A stretch of DNA of 64,000 nt from Pseudomonas sp. 10S4. GTDB taxonomy: Bacteria; Pseudomonadota; Gammaproteobacteria; Pseudomonadales; Pseudomonadaceae. This document shows positions 28,495-37,599 of this stretch, one piece after another. Within the stretch, counting starts at the first letter, position 1. Each line of letters starts with the position of its first letter. The stretch is taken from positions 1,116,001 through 1,180,000 of the forward strand of contig NZ_CP133774.1 in the NCBI RefSeq assembly GCF_034344865.1, written 5' to 3'. Both the position numbers and the translations under genes were made by a program. The notes under the pieces were generated by a model that saw only the letters and a program-made list of their open reading frames with translations, was not told the DNA's origin and ran no database searches.

Positions 28495-30287
28495 GCCTTT
28501 CAGCGCCGCCAAAGCCGTCACGGCCGGTATCGACTTCGCCGAACTACAACTGGGCAAACAGGGCCTGTTCTGGAACGAGTACCGTCCCCAAGATGCAGCC
28601 TGCCGGATCTGGCACTGGCGTGACGGTCAGGCGAAATGTCTGATACCGCCGGGATTCAGTGTGCGAAGTCGGGTGTACGAATATGGCGGCGGAGCGTTTT
28701 GTCTGACGGATGACGGGATTGTTTTCGTCAACGAGGCGGACCAGCAGCTGTATCGGCAATCGCTGAAGGGCGAGACGCCTGAAGTGATGACGTCGGACGA
28801 GTGCCGTTATGGCGATCTGCAGTTCGCCAATGGGCAAATTCTGGCGGTTGAAGAACATCGCGATCAGCATCGGCTGGTGGCCATCGACCTGGCGGACGGT
28901 GTGCGTCATTTGCTGGCTGAAGGCGCGGACTTTTACGCCTCGCCGACCCTGAGTGCGGATGCTCGACGTCTGGCCTGGATCGAGTGGAGCCGGCCGGATC
29001 AGCCATGGACAACGACTCGTCTGATGGTTGCAGAACGCCAGGACGAGAGCGGTTTTGGTCAGCCGCGTTGTGTAGCGGGTGGTAGGGCTCCAGAGTCTGT
29101 GCAGCAACCTCGGTTCGACGCCAACGGTCGCTTGTATTGCTTGACCGATCGCGACGGATTTTGGCAACCGTGGGTGGAATCTACCGAGGGTCTGACGCCA
29201 TTGCCGAGCGCCGCGGCCGATCACGGCCCCGCACCATGGCAATTGGGCGGCTGCACCTGGTTACCGTTGAACGACAACACGTATCTGGCCAGTTGGACCG
29301 AAGACGGATTTGGCCGTTTGGGCCTTTGCGGCGAAGCACCTGAGGATTTCACCGGGGATTACAGCCGCTTCCGAAGTCTCGCATTCGATGAACAGTTCAT
29401 TTACTGCATCGCAGCCTCGCCGGTTACGGCTTCGGCAGTCATTGCCATCGACCGCAACACCCGACAGGTCAATGTACTGGCCGGCGGCATCGCACCGTTG
29501 CCTGCCGAAAAGATCAGCCGCCCGCAAACCCTGCGCTACCCGAGCGGTTCGGGCGAGGCTCATGGTTTCTTCTACCCGGCAATGACAGGAGAGGCGAAAC
29601 CTGCCGCTGGTGGTGTTCATCCACGGCGGCCCGACGTCGGCCTGCTACCCGATGCTCGACCCACGCATCCAGTACTGGGCGCAACGGGGCTTTGCCGTGG
29701 CCGATCTCAACTATCGCGGCAGCAGCGGCTATGGCCGGGATTATCGCCAGGCACTGCATTTGAGTTGGGGTGATGTGGATGTGGAGGATGCTTGCGCAGT
29801 GGTCGCTTATCTCGCCGAACGCGGGCTGATCGACGGCGACAATGCATTCATTCGCGGCGGCAGTGCTGGCGGTTACACCACGCTGTGCGCGCTCGCCTTT
29901 CACAAAGTCTTCCGCGCCGGCGCCAGCCTGTATGGCGTCAGCGATCCCGTTGCATTGGGCAAAGCGACTCACAAGTTCGAGGGCGACTATCTGGATTGGT
30001 TGATCGGCGATCCGCTGCAGGATGCCGAGCGTTATGCCGCCCGAACGCCGTTATTGCACGCGAGTAACATCGCCGTGCCAGTGATTTTCTTTCAGGGTGA
30101 ACTGGATGCCGTGGTGGTGCCGCAGCAAACCCGGGACATGGTCACGGCGTTGCAGGACAACGGCATTCTGGTTGAAGCCCATTACTACGCAGACGAACGT
30201 CATGGGTTTCGCAAGGCGGGTAATCAGGCGCATGCGCTGGAGCAGGAGTGGGTGTTTTATCGGCGGGTGATGGCGTTGGTGGACTGA
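28460..30287 (+). CDS. S9 family (prolyl oligopeptidase) serine peptidase, frameshifted in this sequence
   Basis: N-terminal beta-propeller region (residues about 30-360) and C-terminal alpha/beta hydrolase domain with the nucleophile in GGSAGGYTT, Asp in [10 protein letters not shown] and His in DERHGF. As written it is split at about 29600: one extra C makes A-K-P-A-A-G-G instead of [12 protein letters not shown]. Repaired length is 608 residues. The start overlaps the end of pqqE by 35 bases, so it belongs to the pqq operon, as in P. putida (PP_0375). A role in trimming PqqA or its leader is suggested by position but not proven. Confidence 0.87.
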
Positions 30288-30321
30288 AGTCAGCGCTTCG
30301 TGCGGAAATAGTGGCGCCTCA

Positions 30322-30345
30322 TTCGCGAGCAAGCCCGCTCCCACA
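30322..30345 (+). repeat. single REP, left partner of an interrupted REPIN
   Basis: TTCGCGAGCAAGCCCGCTCC followed by CACA. Its inverted partner is at 31743-31766, with the IS110-type transposase between them. Confidence 0.88.
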
Positions 30346-30594
30346 TCTATGGTTCCCCCCTTTTCTGCAATACTGTTTTTGATGATGTGTTTGGCTTGCT
30401 TTCATCTATCCGGCGTCTGAGTGGAGGTTGGTCCATTCGCGCCTTGATGAGAATCGATGCCCGGCGATCCTAATTACTTGGACGGCCTTTCAGCCGTGTG
30501 GGAGCTCAGGGTTTTCGTCAGGCCGGTTGGCCGTTCACGTCATCTGTTATCCAGCATCGCAAACCAGGTGGGTGGTGCTCGGGTGACAGCGGGG

Positions 30595-31620
30595 TCAGGC
30601 GTTCATCGCGCCTGGCCCCGCATCGAATTCGGTGTGGTGTGCTGCAATCGCCCAGGCGATTCTCGCCAGTTTGTTGGCCAGTGCGCAGACCACATGATTG
30701 GAGTGATGGTTGTCCCATAGCCGTCGGACCCAGTCCGCCAGCGCTCCTTTCTGTCGATCCAACTGCATCAGATAGACGCGGGCACACTGGATCAGCAGAC
30801 GTCTCTGGTTTCGGTCACCCCGCTTGCTGATGCCTAAAAGTACGGTTTTTCCGCCCGTGGAGTGTTGTTTGGGCACTAGCCCGATCGAGGCCGAATAGCC
30901 TCGGCCGCACTTGAACTGTTTGCCATCGCCCAACTCGGCAGCCAGGACGCTGGAGGTGATCGGGCCGACACACGGCATCGTCATCAAGCGAACAGCCAGA
31001 TCATCTTCAGCGGCTTGGCACTCCACTTCCTTATCCAAAGCCTTGACCTGCTCGTGCAAGTAATTGAAGTGCTCACGCAGCCTGGTCAGTAGTTTTTTGA
31101 TGGAATCGGGAAGTGGATGTGCTTCAAGCAGCGCTGGAAGATCTTTGATGGACTTGAAGCCTGGGGCCAAGCTGATTCCGACTTCCAGGAGGGCTGCGTG
31201 AATCCGATTGACGGTAGCAGTACGTTCTTTGATGAACGAATCACGTGTCGAGTTGAGCATGGCCAGCGCCTGCTGAGCCTGATTCTTGGGCGGCACAAAG
31301 CGCATTGTTGGACGAGTTGCAGCCTCGCAGATCGCTTCGGCATCAGCGAAGTCGTTCTTGTTGCTTTTCACATACGGACGCACGAGATGCGGAGCAATGA
31401 GTTTGGGTATATGCCCCAGTCTTGAGACTTCCTGCGCCATGAAGTGGGCTCCGCCGCAAGCTTCCATCGCAACGGTGCAGGGTTCGAGATTGGCCAGATG
31501 CTGGATGAGCGCCGCCCGATTAAACTTTTTGCGGTAAAGCTCATGACCACGATCATCTTGTGCATGCAGATGAAAGGTGTGTTTTCCCAGATCGATGGCG
31601 ACAATAGCTACTTTGTTCAT
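30595..31620 (-). CDS. IS110 family transposase
   Basis: 341 residues, apparently intact. The N-terminal DEDD (RuvC-like) domain has AIDLGKHTFHLHAQD and KNDFADAEAICEA; the C-terminal Transposase_20 domain has MPCVGPITSSVLAAELGD, then CGRGYSASIGLVPKQHSTGG with the Ser nucleophile region, and GISKRGDRNQRRLLIQCA. IS110 recombinases use a structured non-coding RNA from the element ends to choose the target. An uninterrupted frame suggests recent arrival. Confidence 0.95.
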   Translation of the reverse strand: MNKVAIVAIDLGKHTFHLHAQDDRGHELYRKKFNRAALIQHLANLEPCTVAMEACGGAHFMAQEVSRLGHIPKLIAPHLVRPYVKSNKNDFADAEAICEAATRPTMRFVPPKNQAQQALAMLNSTRDSFIKERTATVNRIHAALLEVGISLAPGFKSIKDLPALLEAHPLPDSIKKLLTRLREHFNYLHEQVKALDKEVECQAAEDDLAVRLMTMPCVGPITSSVLAAELGDGKQFKCGRGYSASIGLVPKQHSTGGKTVLLGISKRGDRNQRRLLIQCARVYLMQLDRQKGALADWVRRLWDNHHSNHVVCALANKLARIAWAIAAHHTEFDAGPGAMNA

Positions 31621-31639
31621 GGCAACGGTCTCCGATGAG

Positions 31640-31674
31640 CCCCCTGTGAAAGCTTAGTGGGTGATCACAGGGGG
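31640..31674 (-). other. perfect inverted repeat upstream of the transposase gene
   Basis: CCCCCTGTGA (31640-31649) and TCACAGGGGG (31665-31674) form a 10-bp stem with a 15-base loop just before the transposase start. A second perfect dyad, GCGAACACA / TGTGTTCGC, lies at 31709-31731. They may belong to the IS guide RNA or to an element end. Confidence 0.6.
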
Positions 31675-31742
31675 CGGCGGGAGGAGCCATTTCATTATTT
31701 GATCGGCGGCGAACACAAACGCTGTGTTCGCTGAAGATCTAC

Positions 31743-31766
31743 TGTGGGAGCGGGCTTGCTCGCGAA
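31743..31766 (-). repeat. single REP, right partner of an interrupted REPIN
   Basis: TGTGGGAGCGGGCTTGCTCG followed by CGAA, the inverted complement of the REP at 30322-30345. Confidence 0.88.
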
Positions 31767-31791
31767 AGCGATCTAACCGACGCCGAAAATC

Positions 31792-31950
31792 TCAACGCTT
31801 GGCAATGATGTACACCGCATGCACGATCCCCGGAATATAACCGCACAGCGTCAGCAGAATATTCAGCCAGAACGCCCCGGCGAAACCGACTTGCAGAAAC
31901 ACACCCAGGGGCGGCAACAGAATGGCGATGATGATTCGAATAAAATCCAT
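31792..31950 (-). CDS. YqaE/Pmp3 family membrane protein
   Basis: 52 residues from the ATG at 31950, which has AGGAG before it; the upstream in-frame ATG at 31989 lacks a good site. Two hydrophobic helices (FIRIIIAILLPPLGVFLQVG and FWLNILLTLCGYIPGIVHAV) with the family motif LPPLGVFLQVG. Pmp3/YqaE proteolipids sit in the plasma membrane and are linked to ion and osmotic stress. Single-gene unit. Confidence 0.93.
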   Translation of the reverse strand: MDFIRIIIAILLPPLGVFLQVGFAGAFWLNILLTLCGYIPGIVHAVYIIAKR

Positions 31951-32034
31951 GGGGCAGCTCCTGATTTGAAGTTGGCTCGCATGAGCCACACAACCAATCG
32001 ACCTGCGCCGTTCGTCAGGGTTCAGTGCAGTTCT

Positions 32035-32355
32035 TCAGGCCAGTATCTCAAGACCGTATTTCTGAACAATGCTCAGCAACTTGAGCGCCATGCCGCTGGG
32101 GTGCTTGTCTCCCGCCTCCCATTGTTTGACCGTCGAGGCGCTGGTGTTCAGATAACGCGCAAACACTGGCTGGCTGACGTTGTTGCGCTCCCGAAGCGCT
32201 TTGATCTGCTCTGCCGGGATCGCGTCCGGTACGGTTGCAAGGCAGGACTCATCAAATTCGCGCATCGTCGCCTTGCTGATTGCGCCGATGGCAAATAAGG
32301 CACTGGCCGATTCGTGTATCGATTCAAAAACTTCACTTTTGTATTTTTTACTCAT
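32035..32355 (-). CDS. helix-turn-helix antitoxin of a RelE-type toxin-antitoxin pair
   Basis: 106 residues starting at 32355 with GGAG just upstream. The C-terminal half is an XRE helix-turn-helix (RERNNVSQPVFARYLNTSAS, then TVKQWEAGDKHPSGMALKLL). The N-terminal part should bind the toxin. It overlaps the end of the toxin frame by 8 bases, the usual toxin-first order of HigBA/NadTS-like systems. The antitoxin is intact although the toxin is not. Confidence 0.9.
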   Translation of the reverse strand: MSKKYKSEVFESIHESASALFAIGAISKATMREFDESCLATVPDAIPAEQIKALRERNNVSQPVFARYLNTSASTVKQWEAGDKHPSGMALKLLSIVQKYGLEILA

Positions 32356-32704
32356 GGGGGATCTCCACAAACTCCTTCGTATCCAGCAAGCGCCGGACTT
32401 GCACATCTGTGAGTTCCGCGTAGGTCTTCGCCAGCGTGCGCAATTCAATCAGCTCCGCCGAACTGATATTACTTCGATCCTGTTTGGCAAACAGCACCTG
32501 ATAGACTCAGTAACGCCCACCTTTTGCCAAGACAAGCGATCGATGGCGATTTGAATTCAAACGTTTTTTCCACACCCTGCCACCGAGATTGACTGCTTGG
32601 CCATCGAGCATCTCGATGAAGGCCTCCCGTAGCTCCTCATCACTGATCCAAGCTTTACCAGCCTGTATCGCAAAACCTTTAGCTTTGAATAACCTCGGCG
32701 ACAT
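32348..32704 (-). pseudogene. RelE/ParE-type toxin inactivated by an in-frame TGA
   Basis: Start ATG at 32704 (MSPRLFKAKGFAIQAGKAW) with GGAAGGGA before it. The frame reads to G-G-R-Y and then TGA at 32507-32509, and continues in the same frame V-Y-Q-V-L-F-A-K-Q-D-R-S-N-I to a TAA at 32348. In relatives of this family the sequence is GGRYWVY, so the stop is a Trp TGG changed to TGA. Full length would be 118 residues. No indel is needed. Loss of the basic C-terminal half should abolish toxicity; readthrough or a base-calling error are the alternatives. Confidence 0.88.
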
Positions 32705-32721
32705 CGGTTTCCCTTCCAAAA

Positions 32722-32750
32722 AACATACCACTCAGTGGTATAGATTTCAA
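32722..32750 (-). promoter_or_regulatory. toxin-antitoxin promoter with palindromic operator
   Basis: On the minus strand, TTGAAA (32750-32745), a 17-base spacer and TATGTT (32727-32722) make a good sigma-70 promoter. A palindrome ATACCACT-C-AGTGGTAT at 32725-32741 covers the spacer and the -10 edge. This is where an antitoxin-toxin complex would bind to autorepress. It lies 18 bases before the toxin ATG. Confidence 0.75.
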
Positions 32751-32869
32751 AACCAGTTCTTCAACAATATTGTTTCACTGGCGGCGGCAGTCCTTGCCGA
32801 CGCGCTCTAAAAAGCCACCGATCCAGCCATCGCTCAAGCACCAAATCACCTTTGGCAAAACGCAGAGAC

Positions 32870-32908
32870 AAAAAAACGCCCCACGCCAAAAGAATCAGGT
32901 GTGGGGCG
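32870..32908 (-). terminator. terminator of the aminotransferase gene
   Basis: CGCCCCACGCC (32877-32887) pairs with GGTGTGGGGCG (32898-32908), and on the minus strand a run of T follows. It lies 50 bases past the aminotransferase stop. Confidence 0.88.
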
Positions 32909-32957
32909 ATGCGTTATACCGCGAGACGGTTCGGTAATTCGTGTAGGGCGAGTCTGA

Positions 32958-34241
32958 TCAGACGGCAATCCCTTTGCGGCACTGCAGTTGCGCGGTGCGT
33001 ACCCGGGAAAAAGCGCGAGCCAGGCGTAGGAGCATTTCGTCGATGTTGGCTTTGCTGACGGTGAGCGCCGGGGTGAAGCGCAGGCAATCGGGTTGTGGGG
33101 CGTTGAGCAGCAAGCCTTCATGGTGTGCTGCTTTGACGACCGCGTCGGCTGAATCGTCCGACAGTGTCAGTCCCCAAAACAGCCCTTGCCCGCGCAGTTC
33201 GCCGTGGCCGTAGCGATTAGCCAAGCGCCCAAGACCTTCGCCAAGGTACTGACCGGTTTTCTGTACATGTTCGAGAAAGCCTTTGTCCTGCACGCTATCA
33301 AGAACGGCCAGGCCGGCAGCGGTCATCAGTGCATTGCCGTGGTGGGTGCCGATCATTTCACCGATGTCGAAACAACAGGCCTTGCCTCGGGCAAGCAATG
33401 CCGCCAACGGCACGCCACCGCCCAAGCCTTTGCCGAGCACAACGATATCGGCCCGCACGCCGTAGGATTGTTCCGCGAGCAAGGTGCCGCAACGGCCGAT
33501 CCCGGTCTGGACTTCGTCGAGGATCAGCAGGATGCCCAGTTCACGACACAACCGTTCAACACCCTTGAGGTAATGCTCGACGGCCGGAATCACCCCGGCT
33601 TCACTCTGGATCGGCTCGAGCATGATCGCCACGGTCCGAGCGTCTACGGCTGCATGCAACGCTGGAAGGTCATTGAACGGGACGTGGCTGAAGCCCGGTA
33701 GCTGCGGCTCAAATCGATTGGTCAGGTTAGAACTGTCCGACGCCGAAATCGTCCCGAGACTACGGCCATGGCAGCCCTTGTTGGCAACGATGATCCGCGA
33801 AGCGCCGCCGCGATGCAGCTGACCCCATTTGCGTGCCAACTTGATCGCCGCGTCGCAGGCTTCGCTGCCACTGTTGAGCAGGTAGGCCTGATCGCTGCCA
33901 GTACTGGCGCAAAGCCGTTCGGCGAGGTTGAGCATGGCGCGGTTATGCAGGCCGAAACCGGGGTTGATCAGCGTCCGGGCCTGATCCGAAATCGCGTTGA
34001 CCAGCACTGACGGGCTATGCCCCAGGCTGTTGGCCCCACCACCCTGGGTGAAATCCAGATAAGCGCGATCATCGCTATCCCACAACCACGAACCTTGCCC
34101 ACGCACAAAAATCTGCTGTGGCCGCTCGACGCTGGGCATCAGGCATTCGCTGGACAGGTTGTCACGGTGCGATGGCTGCACGGTGTCCATGACCAGATCA
34201 TCCAGACTGGGAGGGCTGCGCCGCAAATTAAACAAATTCAT
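32958..34241 (-). CDS. class III (ArgD-like) PLP-dependent aminotransferase
   Basis: 427 residues from ATG 34241 (MNLFNLRRSPPSLDDL); the open frame extends 57 bases further up but the extra residues are not family-like. Features: LNSGSEACDAAIKLARKWG (phosphate-binding), the Asp of LILDEVQTGIGRCG, the PLP lysine in VVLGKGLGGGVP, and THHGNALMTAAG. Best described as an acetylornithine/ornithine-type aminotransferase; the actual amino donor cannot be read from sequence. It is divergent from a LysR regulator with 169 bases between the starts, suggesting LysR control. Confidence 0.88.
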   Translation of the reverse strand: MNLFNLRRSPPSLDDLVMDTVQPSHRDNLSSECLMPSVERPQQIFVRGQGSWLWDSDDRAYLDFTQGGGANSLGHSPSVLVNAISDQARTLINPGFGLHNRAMLNLAERLCASTGSDQAYLLNSGSEACDAAIKLARKWGQLHRGGASRIIVANKGCHGRSLGTISASDSSNLTNRFEPQLPGFSHVPFNDLPALHAAVDARTVAIMLEPIQSEAGVIPAVEHYLKGVERLCRELGILLILDEVQTGIGRCGTLLAEQSYGVRADIVVLGKGLGGGVPLAALLARGKACCFDIGEMIGTHHGNALMTAAGLAVLDSVQDKGFLEHVQKTGQYLGEGLGRLANRYGHGELRGQGLFWGLTLSDDSADAVVKAAHHEGLLLNAPQPDCLRFTPALTVSKANIDEMLLRLARAFSRVRTAQLQCRKGIAV

Positions 34242-34410
34242 CTCAAAAAACCTCGCTTTAGGCTTTTCGTCTTTCCTATGCAAACACCATCGATGCAAAC
34301 GGTATTCATCGTGCTTTCCGGCCCTGTAAGCCTTGTGAATGCGGTTAGACTAGGCGCAGGCACGGCGCTGAGCCATTTCGATTTCACAGCATTTTCGATA
34401 AGTATTACTT

Positions 34411-35340
34411 ATGGATTTCAAGCAACTGCGTTATTTCGTCGCGGTCTACGAAGAAGGCCATGTGGGCCGGGCTGCCGAGCGACTGTCCATCTCACAACCG
34501 GCGCTGTCGCAGCAGATCCGCCACCTCGAACAGAACCTCGATGTGAGCCTGTTCGAGCGCAGCAGCAAACGCTTGCTGCCGACCCTGGCGGCACACACGT
34601 TGTACAACCACGCGCTGCCGTTGCTCGATGGCCTGCAACGGGCGCGGGAAGCGCTGGGCAATTTCAAGGGTCAGGCGCTGCGCACCTTGGCGATTGGCGT
34701 GTTGCAGACCGTCCACACCAGCCTGGTGCCGCAGATGCTCGAACGGGTGCGCAAGGCGCAGCCGCATCTGGTGGTGCAGATCTATGAACTGACCGGACTT
34801 GAGATCGAACGGCGGTTGCTCAACGGTTCCCTGGACATCGGAATCAGCTACCTGCCGCCTCGCCAGCCAGGATTGCACGGCGTGATGCTGTACGAAGATG
34901 AACTGACGCTTGTCATCCCGGCGGATCATCCGTTGCGCGAATTCAAGAAGGTCTCCATGAGTCAGGCCGCGGAATTACCGATGCTGCTATTGGGCGAAGA
35001 GTTTCAGTTGCGGCAGATCTGGCAGACGCAATTGGCCAGCCTTGGCCGACGTCCGCAGGTGCAGGCCGAACTGAACAACATGGCGGGGATTCTCGACAGC
35101 TTGCCCCACACGCGGCTGGCAACTGTTCTGCCCGGGCGCTCGCAAAAGGCGCTCGGCAATAATGAACTGCTGTGGAAACCACTGACCGAGCCGCGAGTGC
35201 CGCTGAAAGTCGGGTTGGTGTGCCGGGATGTGCAACGGCAACAAGCCTCGCTGGCGTTGCTGCGCACGTTGCTGGAAGAAGTACTCAATGGTCCCGATGA
35301 CCGCTTGAACGGCCCGGCGCCACTGGATGTGATGAGCTGA
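34411..35340 (+). CDS. LysR family transcriptional regulator
   Basis: 309 residues. N-terminal winged helix (MDFKQLRYFVAVYEEGHVGR, then AAERLSISQPALSQQIRHLE) and a periplasmic-binding-like effector domain (TLAIGVLQTVHTSLVPQMLE). CynR/CbbR-like spacing. Divergent from the aminotransferase gene, which it probably controls; no effector can be named. Confidence 0.94.
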   Translation: MDFKQLRYFVAVYEEGHVGRAAERLSISQPALSQQIRHLEQNLDVSLFERSSKRLLPTLAAHTLYNHALPLLDGLQRAREALGNFKGQALRTLAIGVLQTVHTSLVPQMLERVRKAQPHLVVQIYELTGLEIERRLLNGSLDIGISYLPPRQPGLHGVMLYEDELTLVIPADHPLREFKKVSMSQAAELPMLLLGEEFQLRQIWQTQLASLGRRPQVQAELNNMAGILDSLPHTRLATVLPGRSQKALGNNELLWKPLTEPRVPLKVGLVCRDVQRQQASLALLRTLLEEVLNGPDDRLNGPAPLDVMS

Positions 35341-35361
35341 ATACTTTTCTGCAGGCAAAAG

Positions 35362-35385
35362 AAAACCCCGCCGAAGCGGGGCTTT
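35362..35385 (+). terminator. terminator after the LysR gene
   Basis: CCCCGC, loop CGAA, GCGGGG and CTTT, 25 bases after the stop. Confidence 0.8.
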
Positions 35386-35567
35386 GCAGACTGTTTCCCT
35401 GACATCCATTTCACTCCGCCGTCCTGGCAGAATCCTACGTGTCCGTGTTGTTACTTTGCGCTTCCTGCGCGACGTCCATGTGAAGTAGATTAGCTCTGGA
35501 TCCAATCGGCGCATATGGGAAAACAGCAGTACGTCATGTAAGAGATTGCTTACATGACGTTACAGGG

Positions 35568-37346
35568 TCAGAACTGCGATGCGTCCAGCAGGAACAGCGT
35601 CTCGCTACCGGCCTTCACCGACGCGCTCAACGAGTGAATCCGCGGCAGCAGACGGGCGAAATAGAATCGCGCCGTGCCGAGTTTGCTCGCGTAGAACTCG
35701 TCCTGCGCTTCTTTGCCGAAAGCGGCCTTGGCCATCAATGCCCACATGTAGGCGTAGGCAACGTAGCCGAATGCTTGCAGATATTCGACCGACGCCGCGC
35801 CGATTTCATTCGGGTTGTTTTTCGCCCGGTCCAGTACCCACGAAGTCAGCTCATCAAGGGTGCTCACCGCGTCGTTCAACGGCTTGGTGAACTCAGCCAG
35901 GTCAGCACTGGCTGTCTCGGTGAAGTGACGAATCTCATCCGCGAACAGGTTGTAGAACGCCCCGCCAGTGCCGACGATCTTGCGACCTACAAGGTCCAGC
36001 GCCTGAATCCCATTGGTGCCTTCGTAGATCTGGGTGATGCGTACGTCGCGAACCAGTTGTTCCTGGCCCCACTCGCGTATGTAACCGTGGCCGCCGAAAA
36101 CTTGCTGGCCATGCACGGTGGTTTCCAGGCCCAGATCGGTCAGGAATGCCTTGGCTACCGGCGTCAGCAACGCCACCAGGTCTTCCGCACGTTTGCGGGT
36201 CGTAGGGTCTTCGCTGAACTTGGCGGTGTCCAGTTGCATCGCCACATAGGTGGAGAAGGCACGACCGCCTTCGTTCGAGGCTTTCATGGTCAGCAGCATG
36301 CGACGCACGTCCGGGTGGACAATGATCGGGTCAGCCACTTTGTCTTTGTTCTGCGCGCCAGTCGGCGAACGGCTTTGCAGGCGGTCGCGGGCATATTCAA
36401 CGGCGTTCTGGTAAGAGCGCTCGCCAGTGGCCAGGCCCTGGATACCCACACCCAGACGCTCGTAGTTCATCATGGTGAACATCGCCGCCAGGCCTTTGTT
36501 CGGCTCACCGACCAGGTAACCCACGGCCTCGTCGAAGTTCATCACGCAGGTCGCGGACGCCTGGATGCCCATTTTGTGTTCAATCGAACCGCAGTTGGCC
36601 GGGTTGCGCGCGCCCAGGCTGCCATCGGCATTGACCATGAACTTCGGCACCAGGAACAGCGAAATGCCTTTCGGCCCCGCCGGTGCGTCCGGCAGTTTGG
36701 CCAGCACCAGGTGAATGATGTTCTCGGTAAGGTCGTGTTCGCCGCCGGTGATGAAGATCTTGGTGCCACTGACTTTGTAGGAACCGTCGGCCTGAGGCTC
36801 GGCCTTGGTGCGGATAATCCCCAGGTCCGTACCAGCGTGCGGTTCGGTCAGGCACATCGAACCGGCCCAGACGCCGGCATACATGTTCGGCAGGTAGGCG
36901 GCTTTCAGCTCTTCGCTGGCGTGGGCGTTGATCGACAGGCAGGCGCCGGCCGTCAGCATCGGGTACAAGCCAAACGACAGGCTGGCGGAGTTGACCATTT
37001 CTTCGACCTGGGCCGAAACAGCCTTGGGCATGCCCATGCCGCCGTAGGCCGGATCGCCACCGACACCGACCCAACCGCCTTCGGCATAAGTCTGATAAGC
37101 CTGTGGGAAACCTGCCGGTGTGGTGACGGCACCGTCCGCCCAATGGCAGCCTTCTTCGTCCGCCGCTCGGCTCAGGGGCGCGATGCTTTTGCTGGTGACC
37201 TTGCCGGCTTCTTCGAGAATGGCTTCGACGGTTTCAGCATCGACGGTATCCGCCAGCGCCGGCAGCTCGGCCCAGAGTTTGGCGACCTCGAAAACTTCAT
37301 TGAGGACGAAGCGCATATCGCGCAGGGGCGCTTTGTAGTCAGCCAT
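35568..37346 (-). CDS. acyl-CoA dehydrogenase (first of three paralogues)
   Basis: 592 residues from ATG 37346 ([20 protein letters not shown]). Belongs to the long (about 600-residue) acyl-CoA dehydrogenase group with an extra C-terminal domain: FAD/substrate region CLTEPHAGTDLG and [15 protein letters not shown], the base-containing YEGTNGIQALDLVGRKI, and a C-terminal helical segment. It makes the 2,3-double bond of acyl-CoA in beta-oxidation and passes electrons to ETF. The set of three neighbouring paralogues corresponds to P. aeruginosa PA0506-PA0508. Chain-length preference is not visible. Confidence 0.94.
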   Translation of the reverse strand: MADYKAPLRDMRFVLNEVFEVAKLWAELPALADTVDAETVEAILEEAGKVTSKSIAPLSRAADEEGCHWADGAVTTPAGFPQAYQTYAEGGWVGVGGDPAYGGMGMPKAVSAQVEEMVNSASLSFGLYPMLTAGACLSINAHASEELKAAYLPNMYAGVWAGSMCLTEPHAGTDLGIIRTKAEPQADGSYKVSGTKIFITGGEHDLTENIIHLVLAKLPDAPAGPKGISLFLVPKFMVNADGSLGARNPANCGSIEHKMGIQASATCVMNFDEAVGYLVGEPNKGLAAMFTMMNYERLGVGIQGLATGERSYQNAVEYARDRLQSRSPTGAQNKDKVADPIIVHPDVRRMLLTMKASNEGGRAFSTYVAMQLDTAKFSEDPTTRKRAEDLVALLTPVAKAFLTDLGLETTVHGQQVFGGHGYIREWGQEQLVRDVRITQIYEGTNGIQALDLVGRKIVGTGGAFYNLFADEIRHFTETASADLAEFTKPLNDAVSTLDELTSWVLDRAKNNPNEIGAASVEYLQAFGYVAYAYMWALMAKAAFGKEAQDEFYASKLGTARFYFARLLPRIHSLSASVKAGSETLFLLDASQF

Positions 37347-37496
37347 GGCAAACCTCGCAAGATCTAAACGGGTGATTCGTAGGAATGGTGCTTTCGTTGG
37401 GTCCGAGTGTAACCCAACAACTTTTACGACACATAGGGTCAGCACGTGACCGATTTGTAATTTTTAGTCACTGAGTTCTTGTGCCTGCCAAACGCA

Positions 37497-37583
37497 TTCG
37501 CGGGCAAGCCTCGCTCCTACAGGTCCGTGCGCAAACTTCGCGAACAACATTGGACGTGTAGGAGCAAGGCTTACCCGCGATGC
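37497..37583. repeat. REPIN of the second REP type
   Basis: TTCGCGGGCAAGCCTCGCTC (ending CTACA) and an imperfect inverted copy GTAGGAGCAAGGCTTACCCG about 38 bases later. This type has CTCCTACA where the main type has CTCCCACA. Lies between the first two acyl-CoA dehydrogenase genes. Confidence 0.85.
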
Positions 37584-37599
37584 TTTTAAAGCGCGCTCG

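Larger units (their letters stand above)
30346..31742 (-). mobile_element. IS110-family insertion sequence lying between two inverted REPs (ends approximate)
   Basis: The element contains one intact leftward transposase (30595-31620), about 250 bases of non-coding DNA on its 3' side and about 120 bases on its 5' side. I cannot fix the termini, because IS110 elements lack clear inverted repeats. Elsewhere in the window inverted REP partners are 20-75 bases apart; here the partners are about 1.4 kb apart, as if the element had inserted into a REPIN loop. IS110 members are known to target REP sequences in pseudomonads. Confidence 0.7.
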
